DNA of 64,000 nucleotides, taken from Plasmodiophora brassicae. Its lineage: Eukaryota; Endomyxa; Phytomyxea; Plasmodiophorida; Plasmodiophoridae. Shown here one piece after another: positions 1 through 11,856 of the stretch. The position numbers and the translations under genes are program-made. The notes under the pieces are model-generated. The model did not search any database. It was not told where the DNA came from and worked only from the letters and a program-made list of their open reading frames with translations. How positions within the stretch are numbered: position 1 is the first letter of the stretch; each line of letters starts with the position of its first letter. The DNA is taken from the NCBI GenBank assembly GCA_039704465.1, contig JASFAU010000005.1, forward strand, positions 930,001 through 994,000, written 5' to 3'.

Positions 1-1418
1 TCCATATGCTCTTCATCGTCCTCAGCATCGTCATCATCGTCCATATCAGATTCGCTTTCGACGTGCTCCGGGTCATCTAGATCAGAGTCATTAGCGGCGT
101 CGTCTTCGCTGTCGTCGGATCCCTCTTCTCCCTTTGTGCCATCTGCACCATCAGCGGCGGCCTCGTAATTCTGGCCGTCATCAGACACATCGCCATCGGC
201 AGCCTCATCTTCGTCAGCACCGCTTTGTTCTACGGCCCGCTGCTCGTAATGTGCTTTCGACAGCGCCCAATCGACGGCAATGTTCCGACCGCCTGACGGT
301 CAATGTTAGAACATTTCGGAAACGATCCAGAAACCCATGTTCATACCGATCTTCAAGCTTGCACCATTGGAGACCGCCTTCGTGGCATCGTCGATGTGCT
401 CGAATTGGACGAAGGCGAACCCTTTGTTGTTCTTAGTCGTCGACCCTGACTCGTCAGCCTTCATCGGCAACGTAACCTCAGAAATCTGGTACACTGCAAT
501 CAGCAGTTGTGGCACAATACGCGTTCAAGCGACATCTCACCGGTCCAAACTGTTTCAGAACGGTGCGAACTCGTTTCGTTGTGCAATTAAACGGGAGGTT
601 ACGAACAATCACGCGAGCGCATTTCTGCACCGGGAACCCTGCTCGAATGACAGCGCCGTCGAGCACTTTCTTGTCCATCTTGCGAACCGCCTTCAGCGCT
701 ATGTCACCAGAAGAGAACGTGATCCGTGCCGTCTGATATTGGGCGGATGATTCCGGGGACGGGAACTGGACCGACGCCACCGAGCCAAACTTTCTCATCC
801 GCTTCAGGCTGAGTTGAAACACATTGTCAGTGGCATGCAGTAAACATACCGAAGCGCCTTACAGGGATTTCTCGGTTGTAGACTCAGGAAGACCTTCCAG
901 AACGATGACGGAACGGTCTACAGCAGATGGCGCCTTTCCAGAGAAGCGCCGGCGCGGAGCTGGGGCACGCTTCGCGGCTGTGGACCCTTCTTCCTTATCG
1001 TCCTGTGTTCCAGGACGCTTGGCGAGCTCAACTTTGATTTTGCGGCCTGACATCTCGGAAAGATGGAGCTGTGCCACGGCTGCTTCGGCATCAGCCGGAT
1101 CGGAGAAGACAACGAACCCGAACCTGAACACGACATACGATGTTGGAATTGAATTCACGACCGCTTATGCACAGAAACCAACCCCTTGGATCCTTGGGCG
1201 CCCTTGCCCGTGACGATAAACGCGCGTTTCACAGGGCCGACCTCCTCAAATTTCGCCTCGAACTGCTGATCCGTCATGTCGAACGGCAGATTACGCACAA
1301 ACACCGTGCTCTTCGACGCATCAATACCGCTGCTCGCCGCCGCCGCCACTGGCCCGTTGCCATTGCAGGTCGTACCGACCTTATCCACAACAAAGGGGCA
1401 GTCGTCCAGGTCAGCCAT
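1..1418 (-). CDS. Nop4/RBM28-like multi-RRM nucleolar protein (3' end outside window)
   Basis: The protein has several RNA-recognition motifs. The first starts soon after the chosen Met (MADLDDC, 1418), with RNP2-like STVFVRNLPF and RNP1-like FGFVVF; others carry RSVIVLEGLP, ARVIVRNLPF and GFAFVQFE. The phrase GRNIAVDWALSKAHYE followed by a long Asp/Glu-rich stretch is the hallmark of Nop4p/RBM28, a nucleolar factor of 60S ribosome assembly (family knowledge). Exons read 1418-1183, 1123-863, 808-541, 485-347 and 292-<1. All four introns are 54-59 bases, GT-AG and keep frame. The C-terminal RRMs lie beyond the left edge. Function is inferred from homology; the family call is secure, the exact orthologue less so. 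Confidence 0.88.
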
Positions 1419-1677
1419 GATGACGGGGAGGACCCTTGGCCAAGTCCGCGACGGACTCCGCGGACTCCGCCGCGTACGCTGTCTGCCGTGTAAACACATC
1501 CAGCTGCCTGACGACGCGTCCCTGTATTAGCGGACCCGCGTGTACGAATACGAAATATGGGGTACCTGCCCAACAGTTGGAGTTTGTACAGTCGCCGTAT
1601 GCACATTCCCTTGCGAAGTGCGCATACGATGGCGGGGATGGCCTGTCTGAGACAGGTTACGGCGTCAGGGGGCCCGG

Positions 1678-3249
1678 ATGGCGCCTCCGGGGTCTATTCT
1701 CGCCGTCCCGTCTGGGCCTATGATGATGGAGAGTCATGCCAGCGATTCCATGTGGTTCGTCGTGTTCTCGTTCATGAACGTGCCCGACCTGGCAGCGGCG
1801 CACGCGGTATCGAAGCGGATGAGGGCGATGTCGGACGTGACGCTGACGCGCACGGGCCACTGGGCCCGCCTCGTACACCCGTCAGTGTGCCGCGGCACGT
1901 TCCTCACCGACCTCGGCTTTTTCGTCCATGGCGACCACCATTCCTGGTGTCGCCAGCAGGCGAGGATGTCCAGGGCCCAGCTGCGCCTATTCGATCGCCT
2001 GTTCCAGTGCAACCTGCCTGTCGACAAGTTGCACCCGCTGCTGACCGGTCTCGTTCAACGCTGCGGGTTCCATGCTGGGTACGCTCTGGCCGTCGCCCTG
2101 CTCTGCGCCGTCGGCGCCTGTGGTCGCTCGCGAATGGGTCTGGCAGCGTTCCGCCATCTGATCAGTATCGGCGCCAGGTTCAACCACGTGTCTTCACGTG
2201 TCGTCGACAAGATGTGGAAACAATGGTCCCACCCGCAGGAACGACGCTGGCGCGTCTCGGGCCAGGATCGCATCCAGCTGACCGAGACGGCATTCGACGT
2301 CATCGACAATGCCCTGGCCGACGACCCAACCTCGTTGTCGATCATCGGGATGGCGCTGCGCCACGATCTGCGCTACGACCTGGACGAAGACGTCCTGCGG
2401 ATGCTGGCGGAACATGGCGCGAACATCAACGGCAGCGTCGAGTACAAGGGCAGGCCGGACCCGTGCGACGAGGAATGGACGTGCCTGTCGCGTGCCATCT
2501 ACGAGAACGACGTCGAGCGCGCCCGCGTCTTCATCGACCTCGGCGCCGTCGTCGAATGCAGCCTGGACTTCCAGTACGGGCACGGCGAACGCGACCAGAC
2601 GTGGCAGATCTCGGATGCGGTCGCCAACCTACGCGACCTGCACAAGGCCGACGCGTTCCTGAACCTGATGCTCGTCCTCGCCAGCAACCCGGTGCCGCTG
2701 GTCGCCACGTTCATGACGATCCCCGGGTGGGTCATCGATTCCAGCCGGCGCGCCATGATCGCCGACCTTCTTCGTCGTCGCTCCCCGTACAACGACGTGC
2801 CCGACGGGTTCGTCGGCCGATTCGTGCTGCGCTGCACGCTGAGCGGCCTGGGCGACATCACCGATGCGATCCTCCAGGCCGGGACCGACGTCCTGGCGAC
2901 CGACGGCGGCGAGATGAGCGTGCTGCACTACGTGAACCCGACGCGGTCGTCGTACGAGGACGACGTACACCGGATCCTGTCCAAGTCGTCGCGCGAATCG
3001 ATCCGCCGGGCGATGCGCCAGGTGAACCGGGCGACGGGGCTGAACGGCCTCACGTCGCTCGTCTGGATGACCGCCGACCTGCTCGACGTGTTCGTGGACC
3101 TGACGTCGCAGGCGGACGTGAAGAACGCCATCGCGCACGGGAACGACCCGTTCGCCCAGAACTGGCTCAACGTCTGCGTTGCCAAGGACGCCGACCTTGC
3201 CGACAGCGTTCGGGACATCATCCCGTTCGTCATCAGCGGCTATTACTAA
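1678..3249 (+). CDS. F-box/ankyrin-like protein, intronless
   Basis: A single uninterrupted 523-codon reading frame. The first 70 residues (FVVFSFMNVPDLAAAHAVSK and following) resemble an F-box: hydrophobic, with the 'P.L......SK.....' spacing. The middle contains degenerate ankyrin-like repeats, e.g. LAEHGANINGSVEYKG and LSRAIYENDVERARVFIDLG. F-box/ankyrin proteins usually act as substrate adaptors of SCF ubiquitin ligases; here that is inference. Start could be the Met at 1678 or the MMM cluster at 1720-1728. Lack of introns contrasts with most neighbours and could mean a retrocopy, a lineage-specific expansion, or transfer. Not recognised as a specific orthologue. Confidence 0.7.
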   Translation: MAPPGSILAVPSGPMMMESHASDSMWFVVFSFMNVPDLAAAHAVSKRMRAMSDVTLTRTGHWARLVHPSVCRGTFLTDLGFFVHGDHHSWCRQQARMSRAQLRLFDRLFQCNLPVDKLHPLLTGLVQRCGFHAGYALAVALLCAVGACGRSRMGLAAFRHLISIGARFNHVSSRVVDKMWKQWSHPQERRWRVSGQDRIQLTETAFDVIDNALADDPTSLSIIGMALRHDLRYDLDEDVLRMLAEHGANINGSVEYKGRPDPCDEEWTCLSRAIYENDVERARVFIDLGAVVECSLDFQYGHGERDQTWQISDAVANLRDLHKADAFLNLMLVLASNPVPLVATFMTIPGWVIDSSRRAMIADLLRRRSPYNDVPDGFVGRFVLRCTLSGLGDITDAILQAGTDVLATDGGEMSVLHYVNPTRSSYEDDVHRILSKSSRESIRRAMRQVNRATGLNGLTSLVWMTADLLDVFVDLTSQADVKNAIAHGNDPFAQNWLNVCVAKDADLADSVRDIIPFVISGYY

Positions 3250-3321
3250 TCGTACGCGGGCGATGCGCCATCCATATCCAGACGGGGGTTGAAACGTCAG
3301 GCGCCGTATCGCAGGACGAGT

Positions 3322-5704
3322 TTATTGTGGGCTGGGCCAGTAGTGCCGGCTGTTCGGTTCAGCGTACTGTAGGAAGTTGACACCGGTGGCAGCCGTGTAA
3401 TGGGCGGGCGGGTACGTGTACGCGGCCGGCGACCCGGTGGCGGCGCGACGATCCCCGGCGGCACCCGGTGCCGACTCTGGCGCGCGCTGCTGCTGCTGCT
3501 GCTGTTGCTGCAGGAGCTGACGATGCGTCACGTCCTGCTGCTGCTGCTGTTGCTGCTGCTGCCACTGCTCGTACGCGTACGCCGGTGTCGTCGGCGCCGG
3601 TGCAGGGGTCGCGTTCGTGGCCGCCGTGCCCGGGTCTGCTGCTCCAGCATCAGGCTTGGCAGCCGCGTCGACAGGTTGCGACGGGAACGGGACCGGCGTC
3701 GGGTCGATGTACTGCTCGAACGGCGGTCGTGGTGCAGCGCCTTGGTACCCCGAGTACCCGCCTTGCGACGTGGCCTGGTAGGGCGTGTAGTGAGCCTGCT
3801 GGCGGAAACCGGGCGGGCCGTACGCCGCTGGCGAGCTATAGTACTGGGGCGCGTACGTCTGGTAGTACGGCTGGTTGTACGGGACCGGCATCGCCGAGCC
3901 ATACGTCGCATGAGGGGGCACGCCATGGTATCCGCCACGAGGCCGGTCGCTGGGAGGGTATCGCGACTTGCTGCTGCCTCGGTTGGACGATGGCGGACGC
4001 TCGACCTGCGTCATCGTCGACGATGACGCGTCAGCGGGCAGGGTGTCCTTGCCGACGTCGGTAGCCGATGACGGCTCCGACCTTGGGGCGGAACCTCGGG
4101 AATCACGACGGGGCTTGTTCGGCCCGTTGCGCTGTCCAGGGCCGTACGACGACTGCCTGGGCCTTGGGACGCGCTGCTGTGGCTGCCCATACCCGGAATG
4201 ATCGTAGAACGAAGCGGGATCCGTCTCGTACGGCATGTACGGTTGCATGCCATACGGGGCCTGCGGGTACATACCGAACGGTGCCGGCTGATGTGGGAGC
4301 GGGTGCTCCTGTGCGACTCGACCGGAACGACTGGGCTCGACAGGAGGCGATACGGCGGGCGTAACGCGCTTGTCGGCCGGCGCTTGGAGATCGGACGGGA
4401 CAGGCTGGTCCTCGTTCGTATCCATGGACAGGCTGCCGAACTGGATCGTCGCCGTGTTCAACTTGGCAGACACCGAGTACGTAGCCGGCAGGATCACGTT
4501 GCCCGACGATGTGAACAGCGCCTCGATCGCGCGAGTGTTGTCGTCGACGACGGGCGCCGGTGCCTGCGTGACAACTGGCTCTGGCGTCGGCGCCGACGGT
4601 TCGACAGCAGCAGGAGCAGCGGATTCAGCAACACTCGGCTCAGGTTGGGGAGTGACAGCAGCGGGCGCCGAAGACGCTTCCCTGGTAGCGACGTCTTCGT
4701 CTACGGCCCCGGACGATGGCTCGATGGACGACCAGGTGCCAATGGTGTCTTCAACGGGGATTGACAGCTCGACAGGGGCAGGAGCGGGAGCAGGAGCGGG
4801 AGAAGCTGTCTTAACCGTTGTAGGTGTCGGTGCTGTCGGCTTTTCCAGACCACGTTGAATGATTCCAGCCCAGGTCGTCGTGCCGCCAACCGTCGCAGGA
4901 GTCGAACCAGGTTTACGAGCCTCCTCAGTGGCATGCTCAGTTGTGGACGGCCGCGAGGGTTCGGATCCCCAGCCACCATCCGCAGTCGACGGCGCCTGCG
5001 TCGTCGGTTCAGATCCCCAGCCACCGGCCGATGCCACCTGCGTCTGCGCCGGTTCGGATCCCCATCCAAGATCAGCGGCGACCGGCTTTGCTGGTTCTGG
5101 AGTCTCCATGACAGGCTGAGTATCACTCCAGGTCGCCGCTGGCTTCCACTTCAGGTCACGAGCCGGCTTCTCGCCTCCACGAGGACGACCATCCGCCGAC
5201 GGCGGTCGACGTTGCCGACCACCGCGTTCGGGACGGCGCCCACCCCGCGAAGACTGTTGATGCTTAGACGCGTTGCCAGCAGGACCTGCCCCAGGCGTTG
5301 CGGATGCGGCAGGAGCGACCGCCTTCTTCGTTGCCTTCTTGGAGGTCTTAACACTCCACTGAGCGGCACTCTGGTCTTCGCTTGGACGGAGATCTACACC
5401 GGTGCGTTCAGGAGGTCGAATACGCGAATGATACGAGCAATCACGTTTCACCTTCGAAGGCATTGATCAGACCCGTGTTGATCGTGGCGGGGTCGAAATT
5501 GCACTTCTGGCAGAACTGAACGATCTCGTTGTTGGACCAATCCGGTTTGACCTCACAGACCGCCTCGACCTGCTTCCGCTGGGCGGCAGTCAGGTCCAGG
5601 TGGCGCTGGATCTCGGCGGCCCTCGTCAGGGACTGCTCGCTGGACGCCGGCGCGGACGCCGCCGCCTTTCGACCACCGCCCCTGCGCATCGACCGCGTCT
5701 TCAC
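3322..5704 (-). CDS. UBA/CUE-like, RGG-box, poly-Q protein (Lingerer/UBAP2L/Def1-like architecture)
   Basis: Two exons, 5704-5452 and 5375-3322 (76-base intron, phase kept), give about 768 residues. Residues ~35-85 look like a three-helix UBA/CUE-type fold (QVEAVCEVKPDWSNNEIVQF...CNFDPATINTGLINAF) followed by a Trp-Lys-rich linker and an Arg/Gly-rich box (SRGGRRPERGGRQRR). The rest is disordered, rich in Pro, Ala, Ser, Gln and Tyr, with WGSEP repeats and two poly-Gln runs near the C-terminus. This order matches UBAP2L/Lingerer, plant GIP1 and yeast Def1, which act in stress granules, translation or RNA polymerase II turnover (family knowledge). Choosing among them from sequence alone is not safe. 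The two Gln runs are encoded by CAG/CTG repeats prone to length change. Confidence 0.75.
3487..3565. repeat. CTG/CAG trinucleotide repeat pair
   Basis: Two runs of mostly CTG triplets (minus-strand CAG, about 8 each) separated by about 25 bases. They encode the poly-Gln tracts of the UBA-like/RGG protein and are expected to vary in length between isolates. Confidence 0.8.
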
Positions 5705-6017
5705 TTGTTCCTGCGGCAGCGCCGTCGCGATGGATCCAATGATGGTCGACTCGGCGTGTTATTCCAATGCCGTGTTGCCGTTTGTGGTGCGGCGGAAGAC
5801 CGCAGTTCGGACTTCCCCTCGGCCTTCCGCCAGATCAGACAGATGCCACGCACTTTCCTACGCATTTTTCAGGCACCCATAACCAGACGCGAGTCACGCG
5901 ACACGCCGCGTATGCCGTCCCGAATCCAACGTTGTACGTATGCCAGGTAGGTAGGTACAGAATGCGAGGTTATCGCGCATTGTCAATAGGTAAATTGATA
6001 AAGTTCCACTCTCGTCA
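5705..6017. other. Intergenic, no gene seen
   Basis: About 310 bases between the start of the UBA-like gene and the stop of seipin (both minus). It should hold the promoter of the former and the 3' untranslated region of the latter. No conserved motif recognised. Confidence 0.5.
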
Positions 6018-7231
6018 TCATTCCGTTGACGATCGCTCTCCATTGATTGTGTTCAGGAGGGGCTCGGTTAGGTCGTCACTCCCGCGCCGACTGTCGCCGT
6101 GCGGGCTGGAGTCACTAGCGCTGGATGCTGGTGATGTCGGAGGGGATTCCGGTTCAGGAGCGGCACTGACGCCTTCCGATCCCGAGGAGAGTTTTCGTTG
6201 AGGTTCGCTCATGCGCCGCGCGCCAGGTTGACGAGGGGGCGCAGACGGCCTTCGTCCGGAGAGTGCAAGGCGAACGCGCCAGATGACGATCACGAGGACG
6301 AGCATCTGAGCGAACGTCAACACCGACACTCCAATTACGAGGCATGGCCAGAAAAGGTTGAACGCAATCCATCTCAGGCCTACAGAGGAACCTTGAGACT
6401 GCTTACACCGCCTCCCAAACACGACGATGTACCTGTCAATTGGACATTGAAGACTAGCTTCGCACTCGTTAAATGCAGTTCGCCCGTGTGGTCGTACGAA
6501 GTGATTAACGTGACGTTGAACTTCGATATCGGCAGATCAGCAGCTTCAACAAATCTCTGTGACCATTCAGACAAAGCGATATAGCCTGCTGTAATTCGCA
6601 CGCGCCCAACCTCGAACATTCTCGTTGACAGCCTGGTGTCGAGTCTTTTGAAACCCAGGGCAATCGGAATAAAGAAAATAAACTGGTGAGCCATCCTCGA
6701 TAGCTGATGCGTCTTCGCGATTTCAATAGGCCGCTTCGAGTGGGCGACATGTGCGGTCGGTACCACTGCCGACGACAATGCCGTTGCCTCAAGCACAAGC
6801 ATACCAACATGATCATCGATGACTCGATCGAACATAGAAAATTCGACGTCGATGTCATAGGCCAGGCCGGTCCTCAAGAATCCAGCTGGGGCCCCCGTTT
6901 CGGTTACCGCCGGCACATCCCACTGCCTTGGACCTAACGACACCAACGCGACCGGAGACCGCATTGAGAAATCGAAATACACGGGTTTCTCTAGCCTGTG
7001 CGGTGGAATAACCCACCAGTACACGAGCAGGTAAACGACCAGGGAGACGGCAACCTGCACCAGTACAACGCACAACGCCAGCCACAACTGCAGCACCAGC
7101 TTCGACGACGTAACGCCGAGCGACGCCAACTGCGTCGTTGCGTTCTCGAACAGGTGCCATAGCGGCGCCCGGAAGAACTCGCCGAACGAGTCCGCCCAGA
7201 CGTCGACGGCGTCCTCGGACGGGTCTGCCAT
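6018..7231 (-). CDS. BSCL2: Seipin (ER lipid-droplet biogenesis)
   Basis: Exons 7231-6433 and 6379-6018 (53-base intron) encode 386 residues. Layout is that of seipin: cytosolic N-terminus, first transmembrane helix (LVLQLWLALCVVLVQVAVSLVVYLLVYWW, about residues 45-73), a luminal beta-sandwich with YFDFSMRSPVALVSL and YDIDVEFSMFDR, then a second helix (IAFNLFWPCLVIGVSVLTF). A Ser/Pro-rich cytosolic tail follows. Seipin oligomers mark ER sites where triacylglycerol droplets bud (family knowledge). The start Met is the only good one upstream of the first helix. The divergent neighbour is the Rb-like gene. Confidence 0.88.
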
Positions 7232-7830
7232 GACGACGGACCCGGCGCCTGAAGCACCGAATTGATTTTTGGCGGTCCCCGCACAAAACGTGCGACCAGT
7301 GCAGCTTGTCTGTACCGCGTGGCCGAATACCGCCGGTAGTCCACAGACGGGTCAGCAGGTATGTTGCTGAGAAATGTATCTACAGTAACGAGCGCCCGAA
7401 CGCTGGATGTCCTACATCTTGTAGGGCTTGAACGCAGAGCGCGGGCGGGACGGGGTGATCACGCGGCCAGCTGATGCCGGTGACGTTGGCGCCTCAGACG
7501 GAGCGGCGTCGACGATGGCTTTGCTTGGGATCGGTTTTATAACGGTCGTAGGTTTCATGCTCCTGAGTCGTGTCGAACCGATATACGACGAGCGTGTCCT
7601 CAACTCTCGTCCACGTGTGAAGCGAACAGTGAGCCCCAAGCCTTCGATATTAGCAGTAGATGCGTGAATCACACTGGCGTGTACGATTCTGAATTTCTGC
7701 AACCAAGACGTTGACGTCACGATCGTTGTGTACGCCAACAACAGTTTATTGGCGCGCCCTCGGTTTCTATATCTGGCGCTAGGTCGATGCAGCCACGGAG
7801 TCCGGCCGGTCGCGTCGCCAGAGCACGGTC
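7232..7830. other. Divergent promoter region with one weak small reading frame
   Basis: About 600 bases between the divergently transcribed seipin and Rb-like genes. A minus-strand reading frame at 7412-7565, ending in ...RPRSAFKPYKM, could encode a short basic peptide, but it lacks a good start and any recognisable domain. Otherwise presumed to hold promoters. Confidence 0.4.
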
Positions 7831-10470
7831 ATGGCTGACGGTCTGTGTGCCCGCTTGCGTCTGCCGGCGCCTGTGGCATCCCGGGCGAACGCCTGGGTCG
7901 GTCGCGGCGTTGCCGTGCACTGCGCCGTACTCGAGGCGGTACACTGGGCGGATACCGATGACGTCCACGTGACGACGCTGGTGAAAGCGTGCGGTGTCCG
8001 CGTCGTCGACTTCTGCAAAGAGCTTCATGCGTTTGTCGACGAATTCGAAAGCGAACTGTCGAAGCCGTTTGTCGATGCTGCCAGACGGTTTCTCGTCCGC
8101 ACGGTTCAGCTGTGGGTCCTGTACTGTAAGTACCAGTCGATGTTCGCAATGACGTTCTCGTCTCCGTACTCTCAACGAACAGGTTAGATCCCGTCTACGT
8201 TTCACTGCTCCGTCTTGTTAAAGTGATTCCGCCCCAGCAACTCTTTTCGCATGTGGATGGTTGCTGTTCCTGGCGATTCGTGCGGAGCTTTTCCGAACAG
8301 AAACGCCTGCTGGCGATGACCTTTACCGGTTGTACACGCTGCTCAGCTGTGTTTTCGCGACTGTTTCGTCGCTTACCGGGGCAGATGCGGCTGATCAATC
8401 GACATCGTCGTCCGGTGCGGCTTCTGTTCCTGCTGCTGATGACGTGTCTGCCATCAGCGCAAGCCTGTACGACATGGTCGTCACGCGACTGTCAGAGCAA
8501 GGCGTTTGGCACGCTGATAACGTGAAGAAATCCGCAATTGACCTCGGACGGTACATCGATCGGCTGATGTGCTCCAGTTCTGATGAAAGTGAGTGAATGG
8601 CGCTGTGCGTCCTTCACGTGTCTGATTGTCCTCGAGTTGCAGAGATGTCGTGCTGGTTGCTGGATGGGCGAATCTGTTTCTCGCCTTCGACGGTCGAATC
8701 GGTTGGGAATGACTTGACCATTGAGTTGTCGCCGATTCTGCGATCGCCAGGTCGGCCGGCTCCGAAAACCCCTGTGACGCGGATGATGCTGTCGGTGGCA
8801 TGGCTGATGAGAATAGCGGGTATGAATGGAGGCCACAACTGTGAAGTATTGCAGACGACCCTCTCTGTTTGGCGGAACGCAGACGCGCCTGCACTGATTG
8901 AAAGCGTCCAAGAAGCTCACAGAAGAGTGGCTTTCACCTACGGATCGTACGACCCAGTAATGCATTACCTAAGTCTCCTCCGTGTATGGTTTACCTCTGA
9001 CCTGGGCTGCCTAGGCTGTTGTATCCTATCGCCGACGTATTGCGTTTCGCGTGTATCGGTATTTGCTGAACCGGATTGTCGGCATTGAACTGAGCCGGAT
9101 GAGTCCTGGCTGTTTGGAATCTGCCGATTTCTCGTCGTGGCTCAACTCCATGTCGTTCCATTCGACATTGATGTTCTGTGCCGTCGCAATCGTGATCGGC
9201 GCGTACAAAATTGTGACCGAGCCGCTGGACAGTCTGATGGAGCAGTTTGACGTTCGTCCGCTGGAGCTCATCAGCGTCATGCGCGACATTGTTGTCGTTC
9301 CCGAGCGTGTGGAACCCGTTATCGACGATGTCAACGTGCACGCTCACATGATGTTATTGTTTCGGTTATGCGTTGTCCGATCGGCTTGGAGAGATAGCAC
9401 CGTTAAGGACCCGGTGAATGACGCTGACGTTGACCATGTTTCTGCACTGGTTCGACAGCTTCATCGCGCTGGTCACCAGATTGTCCTTGATCTTCTACAA
9501 CGTCTATCCCGATCGAAAGTTCTCGTATTGACGCCTCCTATGAGGTCGTGCGTCATTGACGTTATGGAGTACGTTATGAAGTACCTTCCCGGTGAGCAGT
9601 GTCAAGATGATGTCACCTGAATATGTCCTCATTTTAAGGTTGTAGAATCGCTGCTTCGCAACTTTGATCTGTACTCGGTGACGGTTTGCGCCGTCTATGC
9701 TGTGTGCAAGCTCTCGCCGCGTCGAGACGGGGATTGTGTCCAGCTAATGACGCTCTACAGAGCCGCTCGGGATCTGATGCGCCCAAATTTCGGCGCTGTA
9801 CAGGTGTGAGCTCGATTGCGTAAACTTCGTAAATACTTAATGTCACGTGATCCAGAATTTGATTGCGTTCTATAACGAGAGGTTTATACCCAGTTTGAAA
9901 ACCTTTCTGTTCTCAACGACGCGTCCATCGTTATCGTCCGCGCCAGCAGATGCAGGTGAGGAGGTTATGTCCACGCTCGGTTAACAGGTGTCTAAGGCTA
10001 TCTACAGTTGCATCGTCATCTGAAACGGAGCCCGAGGTTGCGCCTCGAACCAATGGTGGTCAATTTGCTCCCCCACCGTCTCCGCTTTCTCTCCCACCTA
10101 CCAAGTCGGTTTACGATGTTCACGAGCGTTCTTGCTACACAACAAGGTGAACCTATACGATATCTTTATGGCGAGCCGAGTTTGCGTTTTAGTATCAAGA
10201 GCCGCTTAGTACTCGATGCCTTCGAACGGATTAGACATGGCAAATCGCTTGAACGATGCTGCGCTGGACGTGATGCAGGAGCTTGGCGATGCGGGCCTTG
10301 GGGTGATTGAGTACGATGCTAGGCTGCGGACGGAGACCTTGTTTGGTGTGCCAACGTCGGTAGCGGGTTCCTCAGGTATCGTTGGAAGTGTTCCTACGCG
10401 GCGCCGGGCGCGTACGTACCTCGCCACAGGAGGCAGGGACGCCAACGGCGTCTCAGTTCGTGGGCGATAA
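7831..10470 (+). CDS. Retinoblastoma-family pocket protein
   Basis: Domains follow the pocket-protein order. An N-terminal cyclin-like region contains WLLFLAIRAELF...DDLYRLYTLLSCVF, matching the RBL1/2 N-domain. Pocket A includes PVTRMMLSVAWL and VYRYLLNRIVGIELSRM. Pocket B carries ESLLRNFDLYSVTVCAVYAVCKLS (the B-box 'D.l..cAiY.i.Kv' signature) and FYNERFIPSLKTF. A short C-terminal piece has RLNDAALDVMQEL. Pocket proteins repress E2F-driven G1/S genes (family knowledge). Exons after the first are approximately 8643-8956, 9015-9591, 9646-9803, 9856-9955, 10008-10108 and 10210-10470. The splice pattern at 8115-8250 is uncertain, with two workable options. Confidence 0.85.
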
Positions 10471-10756
10471 AAGAAGATCATGGTGTTTCCTGATGAACAA
10501 ATAGGCTCGCGGCTTAGATGAGCTAAATGGGAATGGGGCCACGCAGTCGCCTGCTGCACTGACGACGGTCCCCGTGTTGACTCACGGCTCGTATAGGTCC
10601 ACTCGCATGCGTTAACCACTTGACACAATGGGACCTGAACTCACCAGTTGACTCGTACATGCGAGTCTAGGTCCACACAGCACCTCGGGTACCTGCCGGG
10701 CTAGAATTGCGCGGGTCGGGCAACCCGCGCGCGTCTCTGAACGACAATGCAGAATC

Positions 10757-11347
10757 CTATAATTTACGAATACTAGGCTTTTGATCGTCTGGCCGGTTCG
10801 ATAACCTGTAAGGGCACACTGCCATGTGCCGCTTAAGGGAACTATTTGCCGTGTAGGCCGCCTTACAGTCGCCGAAGGTGCACAGGAAAGGGCGATCGCC
10901 AGTATGCACTCGCAGATGGTTCTGCAGATGCCGCTCGGAGACGAACGTCTTATGGCAGATGACACATGGGATCGGCTTCGATGTGGCATGCAGGAACTGG
11001 TGCGTCTTGAGCGAGAACGCGCGCGTGAACGACTTACTGCAAATCTGGCAGATGTAATCCCTGGACGTTTTTGACGACCCAGGCTTCGGAGGTGTCCGCG
11101 GAGTGGACGCCGGCGACTGCGGGAGCTGTTTGAGGGCCGGGGACGACGGCGCCGACAACGCTGGGGGTCGGAACACAGTGGCGGTTGGCACGATTGGTTT
11201 CGCCTCTCGCGGGGACTGCGACGGTCGTTGTCGAACACGCAGCGGTCGCGGGACCGGTTTGACGATGGACGTCGACAGCGGTCGTTTCATGAATGGGATG
11301 TTCTCGTCTGTCATCGTCGCCTCCATCCGGGCCGTGCGACACATCAA
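10757..11347 (-). CDS. Three-finger C2H2 zinc-finger protein, copy A
   Basis: A single-exon frame of 196 residues. The N-terminal half is Pro/Ser-rich and disordered. The C-terminal half has three C2H2 fingers: CQICSKSFTRAFSLKTHQFLH, CVICHKTFVSERHLQNHLRVH and CTFGDCKAAYTANSSLKRHMAVC (the last an HxxxC-type variant). Finger linkers are the usual kind (HTGDRPF). A sequence-specific DNA-binding role is the family expectation; targets are unknown. It is a close paralogue of the gene at 11857-12363, sharing finger order and unusual residues. Confidence 0.85.
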   Translation of the reverse strand: MMCRTARMEATMTDENIPFMKRPLSTSIVKPVPRPLRVRQRPSQSPREAKPIVPTATVFRPPALSAPSSPALKQLPQSPASTPRTPPKPGSSKTSRDYICQICSKSFTRAFSLKTHQFLHATSKPIPCVICHKTFVSERHLQNHLRVHTGDRPFLCTFGDCKAAYTANSSLKRHMAVCPYRLSNRPDDQKPSIRKL

Positions 11348-11856
11348 TAGATGAACATGCCCACTAGCGTCGTCGGGCGAGAATCACTCTGGCGCGGTCG
11401 GGCGACAAAACGTGAAGCGGGATCCCACAGTCCACACGCCGTATAACAGTCGGAAATTATTGCGCGCAGACGGTGCGACTGTCCAGCTATTTCCGGTAAC
11501 GCCACGCATCTGGCGACCGTCGCTGTGCGGCAAACCCGCCGACCGGTCACCTGAGGGCTGAGGACGTGGCGGTTGCGCCCCTCGGGCCCCGTACCATTCA
11601 TATGCGCAGCTGAATGCCAGTTGGCATCCAGACCGATACGTCAGCGTTCGTGGGTGGCGAACCGGTTTGACCACCCGGCACCACCGATGAGCAGTCAGCC
11701 GCAACAGAAATCGCGATGCGTTATGTAGCCCGAGATAGGTAATTTGTCTCGTAAGTCTCTCGTTATGGGTCGCCCCATGGAATTTTGAGCGCGATATGCC
11801 AGTGACATAAGGTTGGAACTTCATTCACGTGCCGATGCCTCATTGTGTGCCAAGGT
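11348..11856. other. Intergenic between duplicated zinc-finger genes
   Basis: About 510 bases, presumed promoter of copy A and 3' region of copy B. No convincing gene or repeat seen on either strand. Confidence 0.5.

Noticed and set aside
3400..4064. Long plus-strand frames opposite the UBA-like/RGG gene
   Set aside because: Composed of Arg/Leu/Ala low complexity created by the complementary CAG/GGC-rich coding strand; no domain, and the minus strand has a clear protein architecture.
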